IMG/VR virus record: IMGVR_UViG_3300029319_000005
Span: 68,402-132,401 of that record
Strand: one strand, 5' to 3'
DNA: 64,000 nt
Origin: a virus
Made by a program: the position numbers and the translations under genes. Shown here one piece after another: positions 18,301 through 27,917 of this stretch (the first letter of the stretch is position 1; each line of letters starts with the position of its first letter). The notes beneath the pieces are model-generated. The model was not told the DNA's origin. It worked only from the letters and a program-made list of their open reading frames with translations, and did no database searches.

Positions 18301-21300
18301 GACTCTCCAAAAGGTAGTTCAATCGTAGGATAGATAGTATCAAAAATTTTATCCCACTCTTCTCTTTCTGGCGTTCCCTCCTCCGCTTTTGGTATAGCAT
18401 ATTGTAAATTTAAGAAATTTAAAAGAGATTCTGATGCGTCTTGCACATTTGAAAAATCTGCGTTTCTAATAAATTCTTTTAAATCTTTTTCAATAGGAAA
18501 TAATGCTAGATCTTCACTATGTTTATTTTCCATATATAAAATCAATCTAGGAAACAAAGATGACTTTAGTGACAAGCGCCACTTTCCTTGTTCCGAATCG
18601 TAAATCAATTGTCTTATATGAAATCTTTTATCCCAATCAGACCACCCAGGAGACGACATACCTTCGTAAATCTTAGCAAAAACAGCATAGCAATCTTCCG
18701 ACGTTATTGGGTTATCGATATCACCTTTACCTAAAACAATTTTGTCTTGATTTTCATAAGCAGTATTATCCCAGACATTCCAAGTAAATTTTGATTCATA
18801 TTCAACGTAGTATTTCATTGAATTTAAATATTTTTGTATATACAGAACGTTAAGCCATGATTTTTGTAAATAAGTGTCAACCACTGAAAAAGACGCCGGG
18901 GCGTGGATTAAATTGGTTCCTTGATTAGGAGAGTAGGGAGCAGCGCCATCAGTCCAATCTAATGATTCTCCAGTATAAGGAACAAAATTTGTAAGCAATA
19001 AATCTGTTTTAAACTGCTCAAAATCAGTTCCTTGTTTTTTAAGCATTACTTGATATATCGAGATGATAGAATCGAATAAGGCACTTTCTTTATCTTTTAA
19101 AGAAACAATATCAAGCGCACTCCATTTGCTCCAATCGGTAGCACTCAAATCCGCTTCAAATTTAACAAAGCTGTTAGGAGTGTACCTTACGACAGATCTT
19201 TTTGAATTATTGATACTATCTCCTCCAATATAAAAAGAGAAATTAGCACCTTTCTTTGCCTTAGATGTGTTTGGATCAACAAGCCTATGAGCACCAAGGG
19301 GAACGTGTGGAAGTCCATCAGTCTTCGCTAGATCCCCTATTGTGGCAATTGATTTAAACACTCGAACATTCCCATCCGAATCTATATTATTTATATTTTT
19401 AAAGTTAGAGTCTTGGCCTGTAAGATTCAACAATTTTTTGGGAATCGCTGTTGGCCTATATCTAAACTGTTTCCAGTCTTCAAAAATTTCAAACAATTCT
19501 TTATCAATTGCAGACAATTCAGAAAAACCTTCATTAAGATTATTGGTTACTGTAGCCAGTGAATAAAAATCATCTAGCCCTACATAGCCATTAAATAAAG
19601 GTGCTGCTCCATCAATCTCTAAAAAGTCTTTCACATAGTCAAAAGATTGATCGCTTATTTGTCCATATATTCCTTGGGAAACTGCCTCTTCCGCCGATAG
19701 GTTTGAAAACATAGGATTTGAATTAAAATTAACCTTTTTAGCACTTGTTTTAATGGGAGGTATATTTTTCAACTTCGGCTGATTATTGCCGATATTAAGC
19801 TTGGCCTTAACCTCTATGAACTGTTCTAAAACAAATCCTCCATCTTTAAAATATCTTTGATCAATATTATTTTTTAATATTTGCTTTTCTATAGAAACAA
19901 TCCTTCCAAGCTCATTGTTATAAAAATTTGGTGGTACATCAAACTTTTCAAAATCAACTTCAAGAGTAGCGAGCATATCATTTAAATCAATAGTCCCCTT
20001 TTGCGAAGCCTGCGACAGCACTTCTAATAATTCATCATTTTTTGGACCATTATAGGCATAGCTTAGATATCTTGCGATATCCAAAGCTTGATTAGCAGGG
20101 TCCTCAAACATACTAACAAACGTAGGAACGTTTAAGACCTCTGGATAAACCGTTCTTCCCGCAATCTTAAGGTTATCATCAGTCAAAGCCTTGTTTTTTA
20201 AATCCGGCTGTACAACTCCGTATGTTTGTACGACTGGCGTGTCTAATATTCTACGGAAAAGGCTGTCAGATACTTCTCCAAACTTTTCAACATCAATATC
20301 TAACTCAGAGACTGTCTGGATGTTCTCTTTAACCTTATCTGAGACTTCGTACAGTGTCTTTTCTAAAAGCAATTTTAAAGCATCAGTGTTTGTCATTTCA
20401 ATGGCTTCTTCTTGAGTTAAAATGTCATATGAAGCTTGTGCCATTAGACTTAAAATATCGTCCGCGCCGTCTTCGACTTCTGCACAAAATAAACTAAATA
20501 TAAAGCCCATATAGATTTCTTTGTTCACACTGTTTAGGCCAATCTCAGAAAAATAAAATATAGACGGAAGAAATTTTTCATATATTAGGACTCTCATAAA
20601 AGTTTTAGTCAGTCCTGCCATGATCGCTCTTTGCAATGCTGCTTGCTCATCAAGTCCTTGACAAATAAAGTTCTTTCTGATCGTTTCCATAGATGCCGTT
20701 AAAGAGGCCAGGTCCATAAGATCAACTTGCTTTGTAGGACAAAGCGGATCATCAAACAGAGTCATAGTTAAAATTCTGTTCGAGTCTAAGAATGGTGAAT
20801 ATAAAGATTTTTTAGAAAACCTTCCAGCGAGTGTGTCTAAAGCAGTCGAATAGTGGGCTCGCATGGACGCTCTGAACTGTGCCTCAAATTGCTCATTAAT
20901 TTGACCTAAAATAGGTTTCCAACTGTCTGTCATGACCTGAGAAAACCTTTCTGCTTGGGACGACGGCTGAAACTGTCCCTCTATCCCCACCGCATAGGGG
21001 TCCGGATAAGCGTGAGTTTTTGAAAGAGCCTTCATGGCTTGTTCAAGTTGTGCGCTTGGATTAGGGCTTTTTATTCTCAAAGACAAGGTTTCATTTTGAT
21101 TATCTATTTCTATAGAATGCAAGCCTGTAATGTCTATTAGATACTGCGAGGCTCCGTCAGGCGACAATCCAGAATAAATTTTATTTTTAAGAATTATTTC
21201 TTTATCATATTCCAGATTATTAACAAAATCATTATTTTTTATGTTTTGAGCATTCGTCTTCTTTGTTAAAGATAAAGCAGCTACTGCTCTGTTTTCTTTT

Positions 21301-24245
21301 AATTCACTAAAACGATCAATGCCGTCCAATGATTCTATAAATTCTAATCCCGCAGCAAATCCAGAGGTGTTAAATAATCTTCTTAATTTTGCCATGGGAT
21401 CGATAGTATTAAATCTAACTTCTTGTTTAAAATCGTTAGAAATGACCTCTACTAAGGTGTTATCTTCATCTTTTAAAAGATTTCTAAAATCTACTAAAAG
21501 CTCAACATTTTTCTGTGAAGCTCCTCCTTTGTTTGCGCTCATAGAAGGCACTAGCACTTTGTCATCAAGCTCTATAAAGTTGGTAGTAATGTTTAATTTA
21601 GAAATTGCATCGCTATCAAACAAAAATACAGGAAAAGCATTCAATTCAACCGTAAACTTTGTCTTAATTGAATCAAAGGCACTCTGATAGGCGCTTTTAT
21701 TCATAAAATCGCCAGCCGGATCAGGAATTTTTAACAACTCACACGGCTGTAAAACAAACTCTGGGTCGAATGCCAGAGCGCTTTCAGGATTTTTATCTGG
21801 CAGTCCGCCAATAATTTCATCTAAAAGACCGTCATCATAATTTGAATATTTGTCTTTCATTTGCTGTTTAAAGTCAGCACAAATTTCGGCGCTTGACATC
21901 CTAGCCATTTCATCTATTTTTTCATCTAATAGTGATAAGTTACAATCTTCTCGACCCATAGACGCTAATCCAGATTCGACAGCAGCCTTTTCGGACCTGA
22001 TCCCTAGTTGTTGGTTAAGTCCTCTTGCTATCGCTTCAATTACAGAGTTATTAGCGTTCCCTTGCAAGCAATCTCTCATTTCCAAAGGAGTAGTAGTGTT
22101 GGTAACAATTTTCGCTAATTTTTCGATTTCTTTTTTAGTGCGTAGTAAGTTTGCAGACTTCGGAGATCTTTCCATTGATTTTGTAATAACATGGTCTGCA
22201 AACTTTAGAAGCGCATCATCTTTATTTGTTAAAAAGTCTCCAAGGTCTGCGGCCCCCTTCTTAAACTGATCGCCTACACCTTCAACATTACAAGAAGCGA
22301 TCATTATCAGCATTTGTTTAAAAAAATCAACAATTGCTCGTTCTACGGTCTCTTTTATAACTCCTTCAATATTGTTAGTAAAATCACCCCAAAAATCACC
22401 AATTGGAGTGGTTTTTTTGAAAGCAGGCATTATCCTAGTATTTCCTAGAGTTACCAAAAATTTGTCAATCCTGTCAAGAACATCAACATTTGGAGTGCCA
22501 TATCTATCAGCACAAGTTAATCCTAGTATTAAAAGGTCTCTAACTGTCAACCTTTTCACAATCAAGTTTTCTATATCTTTAATTGTTTTAATTCTAGAAA
22601 GAAGCCTGCCGGAACTGATCTGCGCTACGGTTGAATCTCTAATAACGTGGCTGGGCCTTATTTTAGCATTGCCAGGATAACTTAACCAGGGCGCATCATA
22701 TTGTTCATTTAAAGATGAAAAGTTAAAGCCATCCGATAAAAGAGACCCATATGCCTCATGTAGGCCAGAGGCAGCGATAGACGCAACCACTCCTCCGGCA
22801 ACATCGCCAGTCACAAACAAGCCTTTTATATTGGCATCTGCTCCCGCCTCGGCAATACCAGCTAATGAGTTTATTGCGTCCTCTCTGTCAAAAGGAGCAT
22901 TTGTCACTTGATCATAAAGTTTTGAAATATCGTGTTTTACTTGTGATAAAATAGCCTTTTCTTTTTCAACATCCTCAGAACCTTTGTATAGCGCATCTGC
23001 TTCATCAAATACTTTCTCTATTTTTTGTAGATTTTCTATACTAATGTCTTTTGGATAGTGATAGGCCTCCAAAAATGGCATTAAATCAGTATAATCAGCA
23101 CCCCCTCCATCTAGAAAACCAGAAGTAACGTCGCTAATAGGATTAGAAGAATCAATTATTTCATTAATATTTCTAATGTAGTTAACGAAAGTTGGGTAAT
23201 ATTCTGCTTCAATTGTGCTTTTAGTTCTACCTATGGATGTATCTAAAAACTGGTTGTTACCTAGTGACTCCTCGCTGCCCTCTAAATTTAGCTCTGCTGT
23301 TATTTGTGCTTCAAACTCTGACTCGCCAACCCTAATAGCAGCCGCTGGTAAATTTTTGATAAAACTAAATCCAAAGTACTGTTTTTCAAACCCTAATCTA
23401 GAAAGTGCTTCGTCGCTGTTTAAAGAAGACTCTCTAGGATTTTGCTCTACTAGTCCATAAACCTCTTCCATTAAGTTAACAGCCTGCTTTTCGCTAGAGT
23501 CTGGAATTTCCACTAAGTTTCTAGCTTCAGCCCTAAAAGATTCAAGCCCTCTAGAATCCGGAAAAGTTATACATAGAATAGGAACCAACCCTTCCAGCCA
23601 CGACACCGGCCCTTTAGTACTTCCGGCTATTTCATATAAACCCTGTTGGTTCACTTCGCTCGCTTGTTTTTGGGAAGATTTTTTCTCTTCATAAAATTCT
23701 TTCATGTCTGCTACTAACGCATCTTTCCATGCGTCAATATTTTCTATGATATATTTTTCTTTATAAAGATCGACTTTAATTTTATCTGCCGCTTCAACTA
23801 TTGCTGTTAAAACAGCCTTTAACTTTCTTAGCTTAGCCACGAAAATAGAATTGTCGCTATAAGTTTCGTCAAATTCTAGTATCACAAAATCAGTAGCCCC
23901 ATTAAGAAGGGCGCTGCTAGGAGCATCTCTTCTAACTGCCCCTAAAGAACTTAATACAACATCAGATATCAAAACACTAACAGAAATCGTTGCTGCTGCC
24001 GGATCATACTTAAAGTAATCTCCCTTAATAGCTCTAGGTAACGAAATTAAATTAGCATCATTTGTGAGTTCCGAATATGCAGAGGGCGATAGCAGATACT
24101 CAGTGTCTAGCAATTCAACCGCTCTAGTACGAATTAATTTTTGTACTTCGTTTGTAAACAGTTTTTCATTTTTATCAGCAACAAAGTCCTTGCCGCTAGA
24201 CCAGTCTATTACTATTGGAATTTGTAAATATTTTTTTGTAGCCAC
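15375..24245 (-). CDS. giant virion-associated protein, 2,956 aa, unknown function
   Basis: The longest gene of the window. It uses a GTG start preceded by AAGGA. I recognise no named domain. The sequence mixes helical acidic stretches and shorter beta regions, with no transmembrane run, no long coiled coil and no Gly/Ala-rich repeats. That argues against it being the tape-measure protein even though its length would allow it. It lies immediately upstream of gp25 and gp6 and downstream of the spike/hub-like genes, so it is probably a baseplate component or an internal tail protein. Short Cys-containing segments are scattered through it (for example near residue 790). Function unassigned. Confidence 0.7.
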   Translation of the reverse strand: MATKKYLQIPIVIDWSSGKDFVADKNEKLFTNEVQKLIRTRAVELLDTEYLLSPSAYSELTNDANLISLPRAIKGDYFKYDPAAATISVSVLISDVVLSSLGAVRRDAPSSALLNGATDFVILEFDETYSDNSIFVAKLRKLKAVLTAIVEAADKIKVDLYKEKYIIENIDAWKDALVADMKEFYEEKKSSQKQASEVNQQGLYEIAGSTKGPVSWLEGLVPILCITFPDSRGLESFRAEARNLVEIPDSSEKQAVNLMEEVYGLVEQNPRESSLNSDEALSRLGFEKQYFGFSFIKNLPAAAIRVGESEFEAQITAELNLEGSEESLGNNQFLDTSIGRTKSTIEAEYYPTFVNYIRNINEIIDSSNPISDVTSGFLDGGGADYTDLMPFLEAYHYPKDISIENLQKIEKVFDEADALYKGSEDVEKEKAILSQVKHDISKLYDQVTNAPFDREDAINSLAGIAEAGADANIKGLFVTGDVAGGVVASIAASGLHEAYGSLLSDGFNFSSLNEQYDAPWLSYPGNAKIRPSHVIRDSTVAQISSGRLLSRIKTIKDIENLIVKRLTVRDLLILGLTCADRYGTPNVDVLDRIDKFLVTLGNTRIMPAFKKTTPIGDFWGDFTNNIEGVIKETVERAIVDFFKQMLIMIASCNVEGVGDQFKKGAADLGDFLTNKDDALLKFADHVITKSMERSPKSANLLRTKKEIEKLAKIVTNTTTPLEMRDCLQGNANNSVIEAIARGLNQQLGIRSEKAAVESGLASMGREDCNLSLLDEKIDEMARMSSAEICADFKQQMKDKYSNYDDGLLDEIIGGLPDKNPESALAFDPEFVLQPCELLKIPDPAGDFMNKSAYQSAFDSIKTKFTVELNAFPVFLFDSDAISKLNITTNFIELDDKVLVPSMSANKGGASQKNVELLVDFRNLLKDEDNTLVEVISNDFKQEVRFNTIDPMAKLRRLFNTSGFAAGLEFIESLDGIDRFSELKENRAVAALSLTKKTNAQNIKNNDFVNNLEYDKEIILKNKIYSGLSPDGASQYLIDITGLHSIEIDNQNETLSLRIKSPNPSAQLEQAMKALSKTHAYPDPYAVGIEGQFQPSSQAERFSQVMTDSWKPILGQINEQFEAQFRASMRAHYSTALDTLAGRFSKKSLYSPFLDSNRILTMTLFDDPLCPTKQVDLMDLASLTASMETIRKNFICQGLDEQAALQRAIMAGLTKTFMRVLIYEKFLPSIFYFSEIGLNSVNKEIYMGFIFSLFCAEVEDGADDILSLMAQASYDILTQEEAIEMTNTDALKLLLEKTLYEVSDKVKENIQTVSELDIDVEKFGEVSDSLFRRILDTPVVQTYGVVQPDLKNKALTDDNLKIAGRTVYPEVLNVPTFVSMFEDPANQALDIARYLSYAYNGPKNDELLEVLSQASQKGTIDLNDMLATLEVDFEKFDVPPNFYNNELGRIVSIEKQILKNNIDQRYFKDGGFVLEQFIEVKAKLNIGNNQPKLKNIPPIKTSAKKVNFNSNPMFSNLSAEEAVSQGIYGQISDQSFDYVKDFLEIDGAAPLFNGYVGLDDFYSLATVTNNLNEGFSELSAIDKELFEIFEDWKQFRYRPTAIPKKLLNLTGQDSNFKNINNIDSDGNVRVFKSIATIGDLAKTDGLPHVPLGAHRLVDPNTSKAKKGANFSFYIGGDSINNSKRSVVRYTPNSFVKFEADLSATDWSKWSALDIVSLKDKESALFDSIISIYQVMLKKQGTDFEQFKTDLLLTNFVPYTGESLDWTDGAAPYSPNQGTNLIHAPASFSVVDTYLQKSWLNVLYIQKYLNSMKYYVEYESKFTWNVWDNTAYENQDKIVLGKGDIDNPITSEDCYAVFAKIYEGMSSPGWSDWDKRFHIRQLIYDSEQGKWRLSLKSSLFPRLILYMENKHSEDLALFPIEKDLKEFIRNADFSNVQDASESLLNFLNLQYAIPKAEEGTPEREEWDKIFDTIYPTIELPFGESKGISQIAELKGIADGTAVYDLNILTATNGEQLQISSNLATSYVDVNEIVFNLNAEELYWHFDHVLKGLTFYGLFADKSIGANLVKWSSCIQGFNYYPYELVEREIDATLKKGNSAVSRLTWRQFSNPDVEIIFPKQITTKNLKKNIKDLTSLPLLDYEDVNYEFSSQIAVFSGLFGTDINEAPLFVKPSLLFGKTTIHQPNSSVTNFKSLDWMGENVNMDPDDIIQDSVSEHMSKRYHPDYLHEETSRVGFKVLTDDVTQNALPERNILAASYKPQQYSRIWGIKSKNYAPLLNESLGSHKDWDPDWDSGFWVGAKDAGLAIMEGVHNLFGFSGLSDENNPGPKSVLYFLNQFKEIWTEDHGRRRATLDTLLLNMKFYLNQIQNYDTLPKSHMNDWSILYISDAVDNFMNSDESLQLKSIRIGRPTPSGKFYEINSMTNNIDIGSRGLDYDQEIGATLNKFMSIINYDTLYGQDFEAGEEAVYTPVVDIPLVRAGAPGVEGEYLNMPMSIDKFAVHMNDAALFATGMSKTNHNNMYNSRTLYYLNPETNEYERISGEETIAYKLLKNWYDKIEELRDKRAKIINNLRDKVIKFMPAVKGSEFFADEPHTTYYEPLKAGVRLSYVLPVSKESEESIPSDGVFLKNSLSDMIQARRAFAGSPGRNYPPLYKKSYEIIERETKQVTVDDEQEVQTINKEIYKIPIAESKIKISDIYGVEDKDIPLSFALQLGPDGNILYDYNKVYEEVFKLKEELLKKQKFQVLFGYSLPVEDLATLSALGTYNTIVDTAKPGLSQMFSQTKSDLLNTMTAFSLPLSYDSAAEFRSYEEQYAFSTADPVDATGIDQQVILQASLMILKGLAEISDPTIATAKAIKDTVYQGVKTTIKAGEAAFGGDASSLYDNKTMRYWRSSQAMFPIVLSLLPYPLIPQEVLFAAGITNPFHITPLGMTYWGLSVTGKLDPLDGTLTAGYHSNEPC

Positions 24246-24256
24246 AGGCTAATTCC

Positions 24257-25207
24257 TTAAGTTATTATTTTCATGTTTTTAAAAGCACTTCCGACTTTAT
24301 TCTCTTTTTGTTCTAAATACTCAAAATAATTATCTAAAGTTGTTATTTTAGATCGATTTATTTCAGACCATTCACCATATAAATCTATTATTTTTTGTAT
24401 GTTTTTATTTTTTGGTCTTTTATTTTTAATCCACTCTAAGTTAGCTAAAATTGTTGGAGAGTAGTAAAAGTTTTCCTTTTCTTTAGGCCCCCCTTTTGGC
24501 GAAGGCCACCAAAACCATCCAGAAGCTTTTGCACTAAAATTCTCACTATGGATATCCTTATTTTTAAATAAGTCTTTGTTCTGATTTCTCCAGTGAATAG
24601 CATCATAATGCATATTATCAATTATATTCCTATTTTCATACATGCCAAGTCTACCGGAAGGTAACAGGCCAGCATCTAATAAAACACTAACTGCTGCAAT
24701 CACTTCAGTAGTGTCAAGTGCTGTATTGTCATCTGCGAAAAAAAATACGGGTTTTGCCGAAGAGCCATAATTTCCGTGATCCCAAGCAATTCCAGCCGGA
24801 TGAGCACCGCCTAGCCCGCTGCCTTTGTGTTGAACCAAAGTTCCTATTTGTGGTACATAGTTCACTCTTCTGCCCGTTGCAATACTAAGGAATTGCTTAG
24901 TAATTTCACCGCTTGCTGCATTTAATCTTAATCTAAGATTATCTTGGATTAGTTCATCTTTGAAAGGGGGAAAAGTTTTTTTACTCTGTGACCTGATGTA
25001 TTTTGTTCTAATTCCGTTTTTATTTATTTTTTTTACACCATTTTGACAAATTAGGATAAGAAGTTCATAAATATCAAGAGGAGTCTTGCCTATGGAGACA
25101 TCAGATGGACTTTTCCCTTGCAATGAATAAAGACTTCCAAGTCCTAAATAAAATTCTTCAAAGGTCTCATCATCTATATTAACTTCTTTTGTAATAAATT
25201 TGGTCAT
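24257..25207 (-). CDS. unknown protein in baseplate cluster, possible peptidase-like
   Basis: 316 aa, ATG start. The central part (about residues 110-235) carries conserved-looking His, Asp and Trp residues: GTLVQHKGSGLGGAHPAGIAW then DHGNYG, and later RLGMYENRNIIDNMHYDAIH. The latter is reminiscent of D-Ala-D-Ala peptidase-type (M15/VanY) sequences, in which a Gly-Arg-Leu-Gly and a downstream His participate in the zinc site. I cannot align the full zinc-ligand set, so this is only a hint of a peptidoglycan-cleaving tail enzyme. The C-terminus is basic and helical. It lies in the late tail operon. Confidence 0.45.
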   Translation of the reverse strand: MTKFITKEVNIDDETFEEFYLGLGSLYSLQGKSPSDVSIGKTPLDIYELLILICQNGVKKINKNGIRTKYIRSQSKKTFPPFKDELIQDNLRLRLNAASGEITKQFLSIATGRRVNYVPQIGTLVQHKGSGLGGAHPAGIAWDHGNYGSSAKPVFFFADDNTALDTTEVIAAVSVLLDAGLLPSGRLGMYENRNIIDNMHYDAIHWRNQNKDLFKNKDIHSENFSAKASGWFWWPSPKGGPKEKENFYYSPTILANLEWIKNKRPKNKNIQKIIDLYGEWSEINRSKITTLDNYFEYLEQKENKVGSAFKNMKIIT

Positions 25208-25215
25208 CGTTTCTT

Positions 25216-26259
25216 TTAGTTAGTATGGTTTTTATAGCTACATATATATTTTTCGCCTAGCAGAGCATCTGTATAGGTTTTTTTATTAATAATTAACGTT
25301 GCTTGATGCGCTTTCAGATTCTGCTGGAAAAAAGACGCCATGACGGCATTTATTCCTTTTCCTACGTTTTCTAGCCTTTCGGCTGGTCTGGTGGGTCCAT
25401 TAAAAAACGGCGAACTATGTGTGTGTTTTATAACGTGGGTATTAAAATTCGTCTGGTCGAGCACGAACTTTGATAAGTGCCCACTTAAACTAGCCACCTG
25501 TTGGTAAAGGTCATCAATACATTCTCTTAAATTATTTCCCTTGACCAGCGGCTGAACGTCAGTTGACATATCAACTCCTCTTGGATTAGTATTGTTGTTT
25601 GCAATCAAGTCGATACCGCCCGAATCGAAAACACGCCCTCCAAGAGAATTCTTTTTACCATTTACCATGTCCGACTCTGGGCCGACCCCGAATCCGGAAA
25701 CAATACGGATGTTTTCTCTACCAATTATCCTAATAACATCCGCCTTCATGCCGATTGCGGCTCTAGGCATTTCTTGACCATCATCTTTTGCAGTCGGTGC
25801 TCCCGGAGAAGACTGAAGTCCAAAATTCGTATCAATATTTGTTTTTTGGCTAATATAGATTCTAGCAGCATCATAAATAAAATTATTGTCAACATAAGCA
25901 TCTTTGCCATCAGACCGCTTGCTTTTAGCCAAAAATCCCATTCTTCCAACAACCACATCAATAGTATTAGATCGCGTGTTGCCAAGCCCCCCATATCCAG
26001 AAAAAATATTTCCAGGCCTATCCTTTCCCATGACTATATAAGAATTATTTTTACCTTTTATAACGTGTTCAGATTCAGTTTCAATAAACTTTGGTTCTGG
26101 CTCTGGTTGGAAACTACCGCCGACGCCCGGATAGTTTTTTTTCAAATCTCTAATTAACTCTTGCGCGCCATCAGAAAATTCATCAGATTCATAGCCGTCA
26201 TAATCAACTGCTTTTGAAACAGTCTTGTTAGAAGATATCTTATCTTGCGTGTCTTTCAA
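25216..26259 (-). CDS. baseplate-associated structural protein with His motif
   Basis: 347 aa. The start is a TTG preceded by GAGGA at fitting spacing; the next in-frame Met lies far inside. The protein has an acidic N-terminus, then a Gly/Asp-rich beta region (about 70-230), then a helical segment and the motif HVIKHTHSSPFFNG near residue 275. The HxxxHTH pattern is often seen in phage central-spike or baseplate proteins as a metal-binding or trimer-stabilising site, which is inference here. The neighbours are an OB-fold spike-like protein upstream and the peptidase-like gene downstream. Most likely a component of the central baseplate hub or spike. Confidence 0.55.
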   Translation of the reverse strand: MKDTQDKISSNKTVSKAVDYDGYESDEFSDGAQELIRDLKKNYPGVGGSFQPEPEPKFIETESEHVIKGKNNSYIVMGKDRPGNIFSGYGGLGNTRSNTIDVVVGRMGFLAKSKRSDGKDAYVDNNFIYDAARIYISQKTNIDTNFGLQSSPGAPTAKDDGQEMPRAAIGMKADVIRIIGRENIRIVSGFGVGPESDMVNGKKNSLGGRVFDSGGIDLIANNNTNPRGVDMSTDVQPLVKGNNLRECIDDLYQQVASLSGHLSKFVLDQTNFNTHVIKHTHSSPFFNGPTRPAERLENVGKGINAVMASFFQQNLKAHQATLIINKKTYTDALLGEKYICSYKNHTN

Positions 26260-26262
26260 TTT

Positions 26263-26907
26263 TTAATCCTCTTCTACAGCTTCAATGGTCGCACCTATAC
26301 TAACTTTTGAATCATAATCAGATACATTTACGTTAGAAAACCTATCATTAAAAGTTGTTAACGCTTTCTCTTCTTGCGTCGAGTTTAAATTTGTTTTTTC
26401 AGCACTCTGGCCCTTTACTGGACCTAAGTATCTAGGCCCTATCATATTAACCGGATCTTCATAAATAATATCAACAAGCGCTCCTACTTTAGGGATTCTA
26501 ACACTATCATTCATAGGGAGGGCCACAGGATGTGCCTCTACCAAAAGAGAATCAAAGCCCTCAGAACTGTCTAAAGTATCAGGTGCCGGTATGCAGGCGT
26601 GCATCTCCGGTATTCTAAAAATAATCGGAGGTGGGGCTTGATCCATGAAAACATCTTTCTCAATATTCCCTTGATATGCCGCGCTCGAATTTTTTGATAA
26701 AACGGCTAAAACAAATCCTTTAAATACACCTCTCTCTCTAAATGGTATTGCAACCTGCTCGCTAACCCTTTCTTTAGCAACTTGCGTTAATTGTTCTAAT
26801 TTATCAGAAACGGTTGCAGCGAGGGGAGACAATTTTCTTTTGTCAACCCTTCTCCTGTGAACATTATTAGTAGGCGCAGTAAGTCTTTTTTTTAGTTTGT
26901 TTCTCAT
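26263..26907 (-). CDS. baseplate hub/spike protein with OB-fold-like region (gp5-N-like)
   Basis: 214 aa. After a basic N-terminus (about 1-50), the segment at about 65-165 has the features of the gp5/VgrG-type OB fold of tail spikes: GVFKGFVLAVL, then RIPEMHACIPAPDTL, then a VRIPKVGALVDIIYEDP strand typical of the 'p-V-GD-V-v-f' element. The C-terminal tail is acidic. The ATG overlaps the upstream stop (ATGA). It is followed by the His-motif protein and is likely the membrane-puncturing spike adaptor or hub, in the particle's tail tip. The assignment depends on motif resemblance, not full-domain alignment. Confidence 0.55.
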   Translation of the reverse strand: MRNKLKKRLTAPTNNVHRRRVDKRKLSPLAATVSDKLEQLTQVAKERVSEQVAIPFRERGVFKGFVLAVLSKNSSAAYQGNIEKDVFMDQAPPPIIFRIPEMHACIPAPDTLDSSEGFDSLLVEAHPVALPMNDSVRIPKVGALVDIIYEDPVNMIGPRYLGPVKGQSAEKTNLNSTQEEKALTTFNDRFSNVNVSDYDSKVSIGATIEAVEED

Positions 26908-27203
26908 CCTTCTAAATTTCCATCCGGCTCGGCCTGTATTAGTTTGAATATTTCGTCTTTGTCAAAAGACGACAAGTCTTTGCCGCTGGATATCTTTTTC
27001 TGGAGTAGCGCTGATACTTTTACCAACTGTTCATTAGAGCGCTGCAATGTCTCTAGATACTTCGCAGCAACAGGTCCCAAGTCCTTGTGCATCTCTGCTA
27101 GCTGTATCTTTTCTAGTATGTCGGTTAGCAAGGTTAGGGCTAATGCCCTATCACTTCTTATGTTTGTAACCGATTCAGCTAGATATTCTTCTATTTTTTC
27201 CAT
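26904..27203 (-). CDS. small helical protein, unknown
   Basis: 99 aa, mostly helical and acidic, starting MEKIEEYLAESVTNIRSDRA at an ATG with no clear Shine-Dalgarno. The segment AAKYLETLQRSNEQLVKVSAL (about 44-65) resembles short conserved proteins I recall from marine myoviruses, where the function is not known. It begins the late tail block: it overlaps the spike-like gene by ATGA and follows the late sigma gene after about 20 bases. It could be a DNA-binding or assembly helper, but nothing in the sequence decides this. Confidence 0.6.
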   Translation of the reverse strand: MEKIEEYLAESVTNIRSDRALALTLLTDILEKIQLAEMHKDLGPVAAKYLETLQRSNEQLVKVSALLQKKISSGKDLSSFDKDEIFKLIQAEPDGNLEG

Positions 27204-27224
27204 AGTAAAATAAATAGGAAAAAA

Positions 27225-27917
27225 TTATTTTTTTCCTACAACCCAGTCCTTTTTGAAAGCCCTATACTTTATTCTTAATTTATTAAGATTATTAACAACT
27301 TGTTTAGTATTCAGACCTGTGATTTCCCTTATATACAAATAAATCGCTTTTTTGTTAAAAATTTCTATATCATCTGCTTTATCAAACAGGAATCTTATTG
27401 CCTCTAAAACCTTTTTCTCGTTTTCTTTTAATTTGGAAGTTTCCCAAGTATCGATCTCCACCCAAAGATGTTGCCAGAATTCATACTTTTCTCTTTCGTT
27501 CAAATATTCATTTTGAACAGAAAGGTAGCCCGTCTCTAATTCGCTAGATAAATCATCAAAATTTACTTCTCTTTTTAAGTTTTTAGAATTCTTTTTAACT
27601 TTATAGATGAACCAATTTTTTGTAATAACGCTAAAATAAGAAAAAGCTTTTGAACCTTTCTCTGGGTCGAATTTATCTAGAATAGTCGTTAGCCAAATTT
27701 TACAGTCTTCCTTTAAATACTCAATATTTGGGAGATTGTTAAATTTGTACGTGAATACTATCTTATCTACCAGTTCGCTAAAAGCGGGCTCTATTAGTTC
27801 TACATAGAGCTTAGTTCTTTCTTCTAAACTATCCGTAGTGGCGTAAGCCACTATTGCTTCCTGATGTATTTTAGTAAAGTATTTGTTGGTAGTCCTGGGT
27901 CTACGGCGTCTCTTCAT
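27225..27917 (-). CDS. late-transcription sigma factor, T4 gp55-like
   Basis: 230 aa from the ATG at 27917; the in-frame TTG at 27923 has no better support. The core block FDPEKGSKAFSYFSVITKNW (about residues 87-106) is the conserved region-2-type motif of gp55 late sigma factors, followed by a basic IYKVKKNSKNLKRE helix. gp55 replaces the host sigma factor on RNA polymerase and recognises late promoters in T4-type phages, working with the sliding clamp and gp33. The N-terminus is strongly basic (KRRRRPR). It overlaps the upstream membrane-protein gene. The tail genes downstream are its expected targets. Confidence 0.82.
   Translation of the reverse strand: MKRRRRPRTTNKYFTKIHQEAIVAYATTDSLEERTKLYVELIEPAFSELVDKIVFTYKFNNLPNIEYLKEDCKIWLTTILDKFDPEKGSKAFSYFSVITKNWFIYKVKKNSKNLKREVNFDDLSSELETGYLSVQNEYLNEREKYEFWQHLWVEIDTWETSKLKENEKKVLEAIRFLFDKADDIEIFNKKAIYLYIREITGLNTKQVVNNLNKLRIKYRAFKKDWVVGKK

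Noticed and set aside
21319-22680. Several plus-strand open frames of 100-140 codons opposite the 2,956-aa gene
   Set aside because: They are antisense shadows of a continuous minus-strand gene, with Ser/Leu-rich low-quality protein and no ribosome sites.
15375-24245. Assignment of the 2,956-aa protein as tape-measure protein
   Set aside because: No long coiled coil, no hydrophobic repeats and no transmembrane segments; position between spike-like genes and gp25 also fits a baseplate role.
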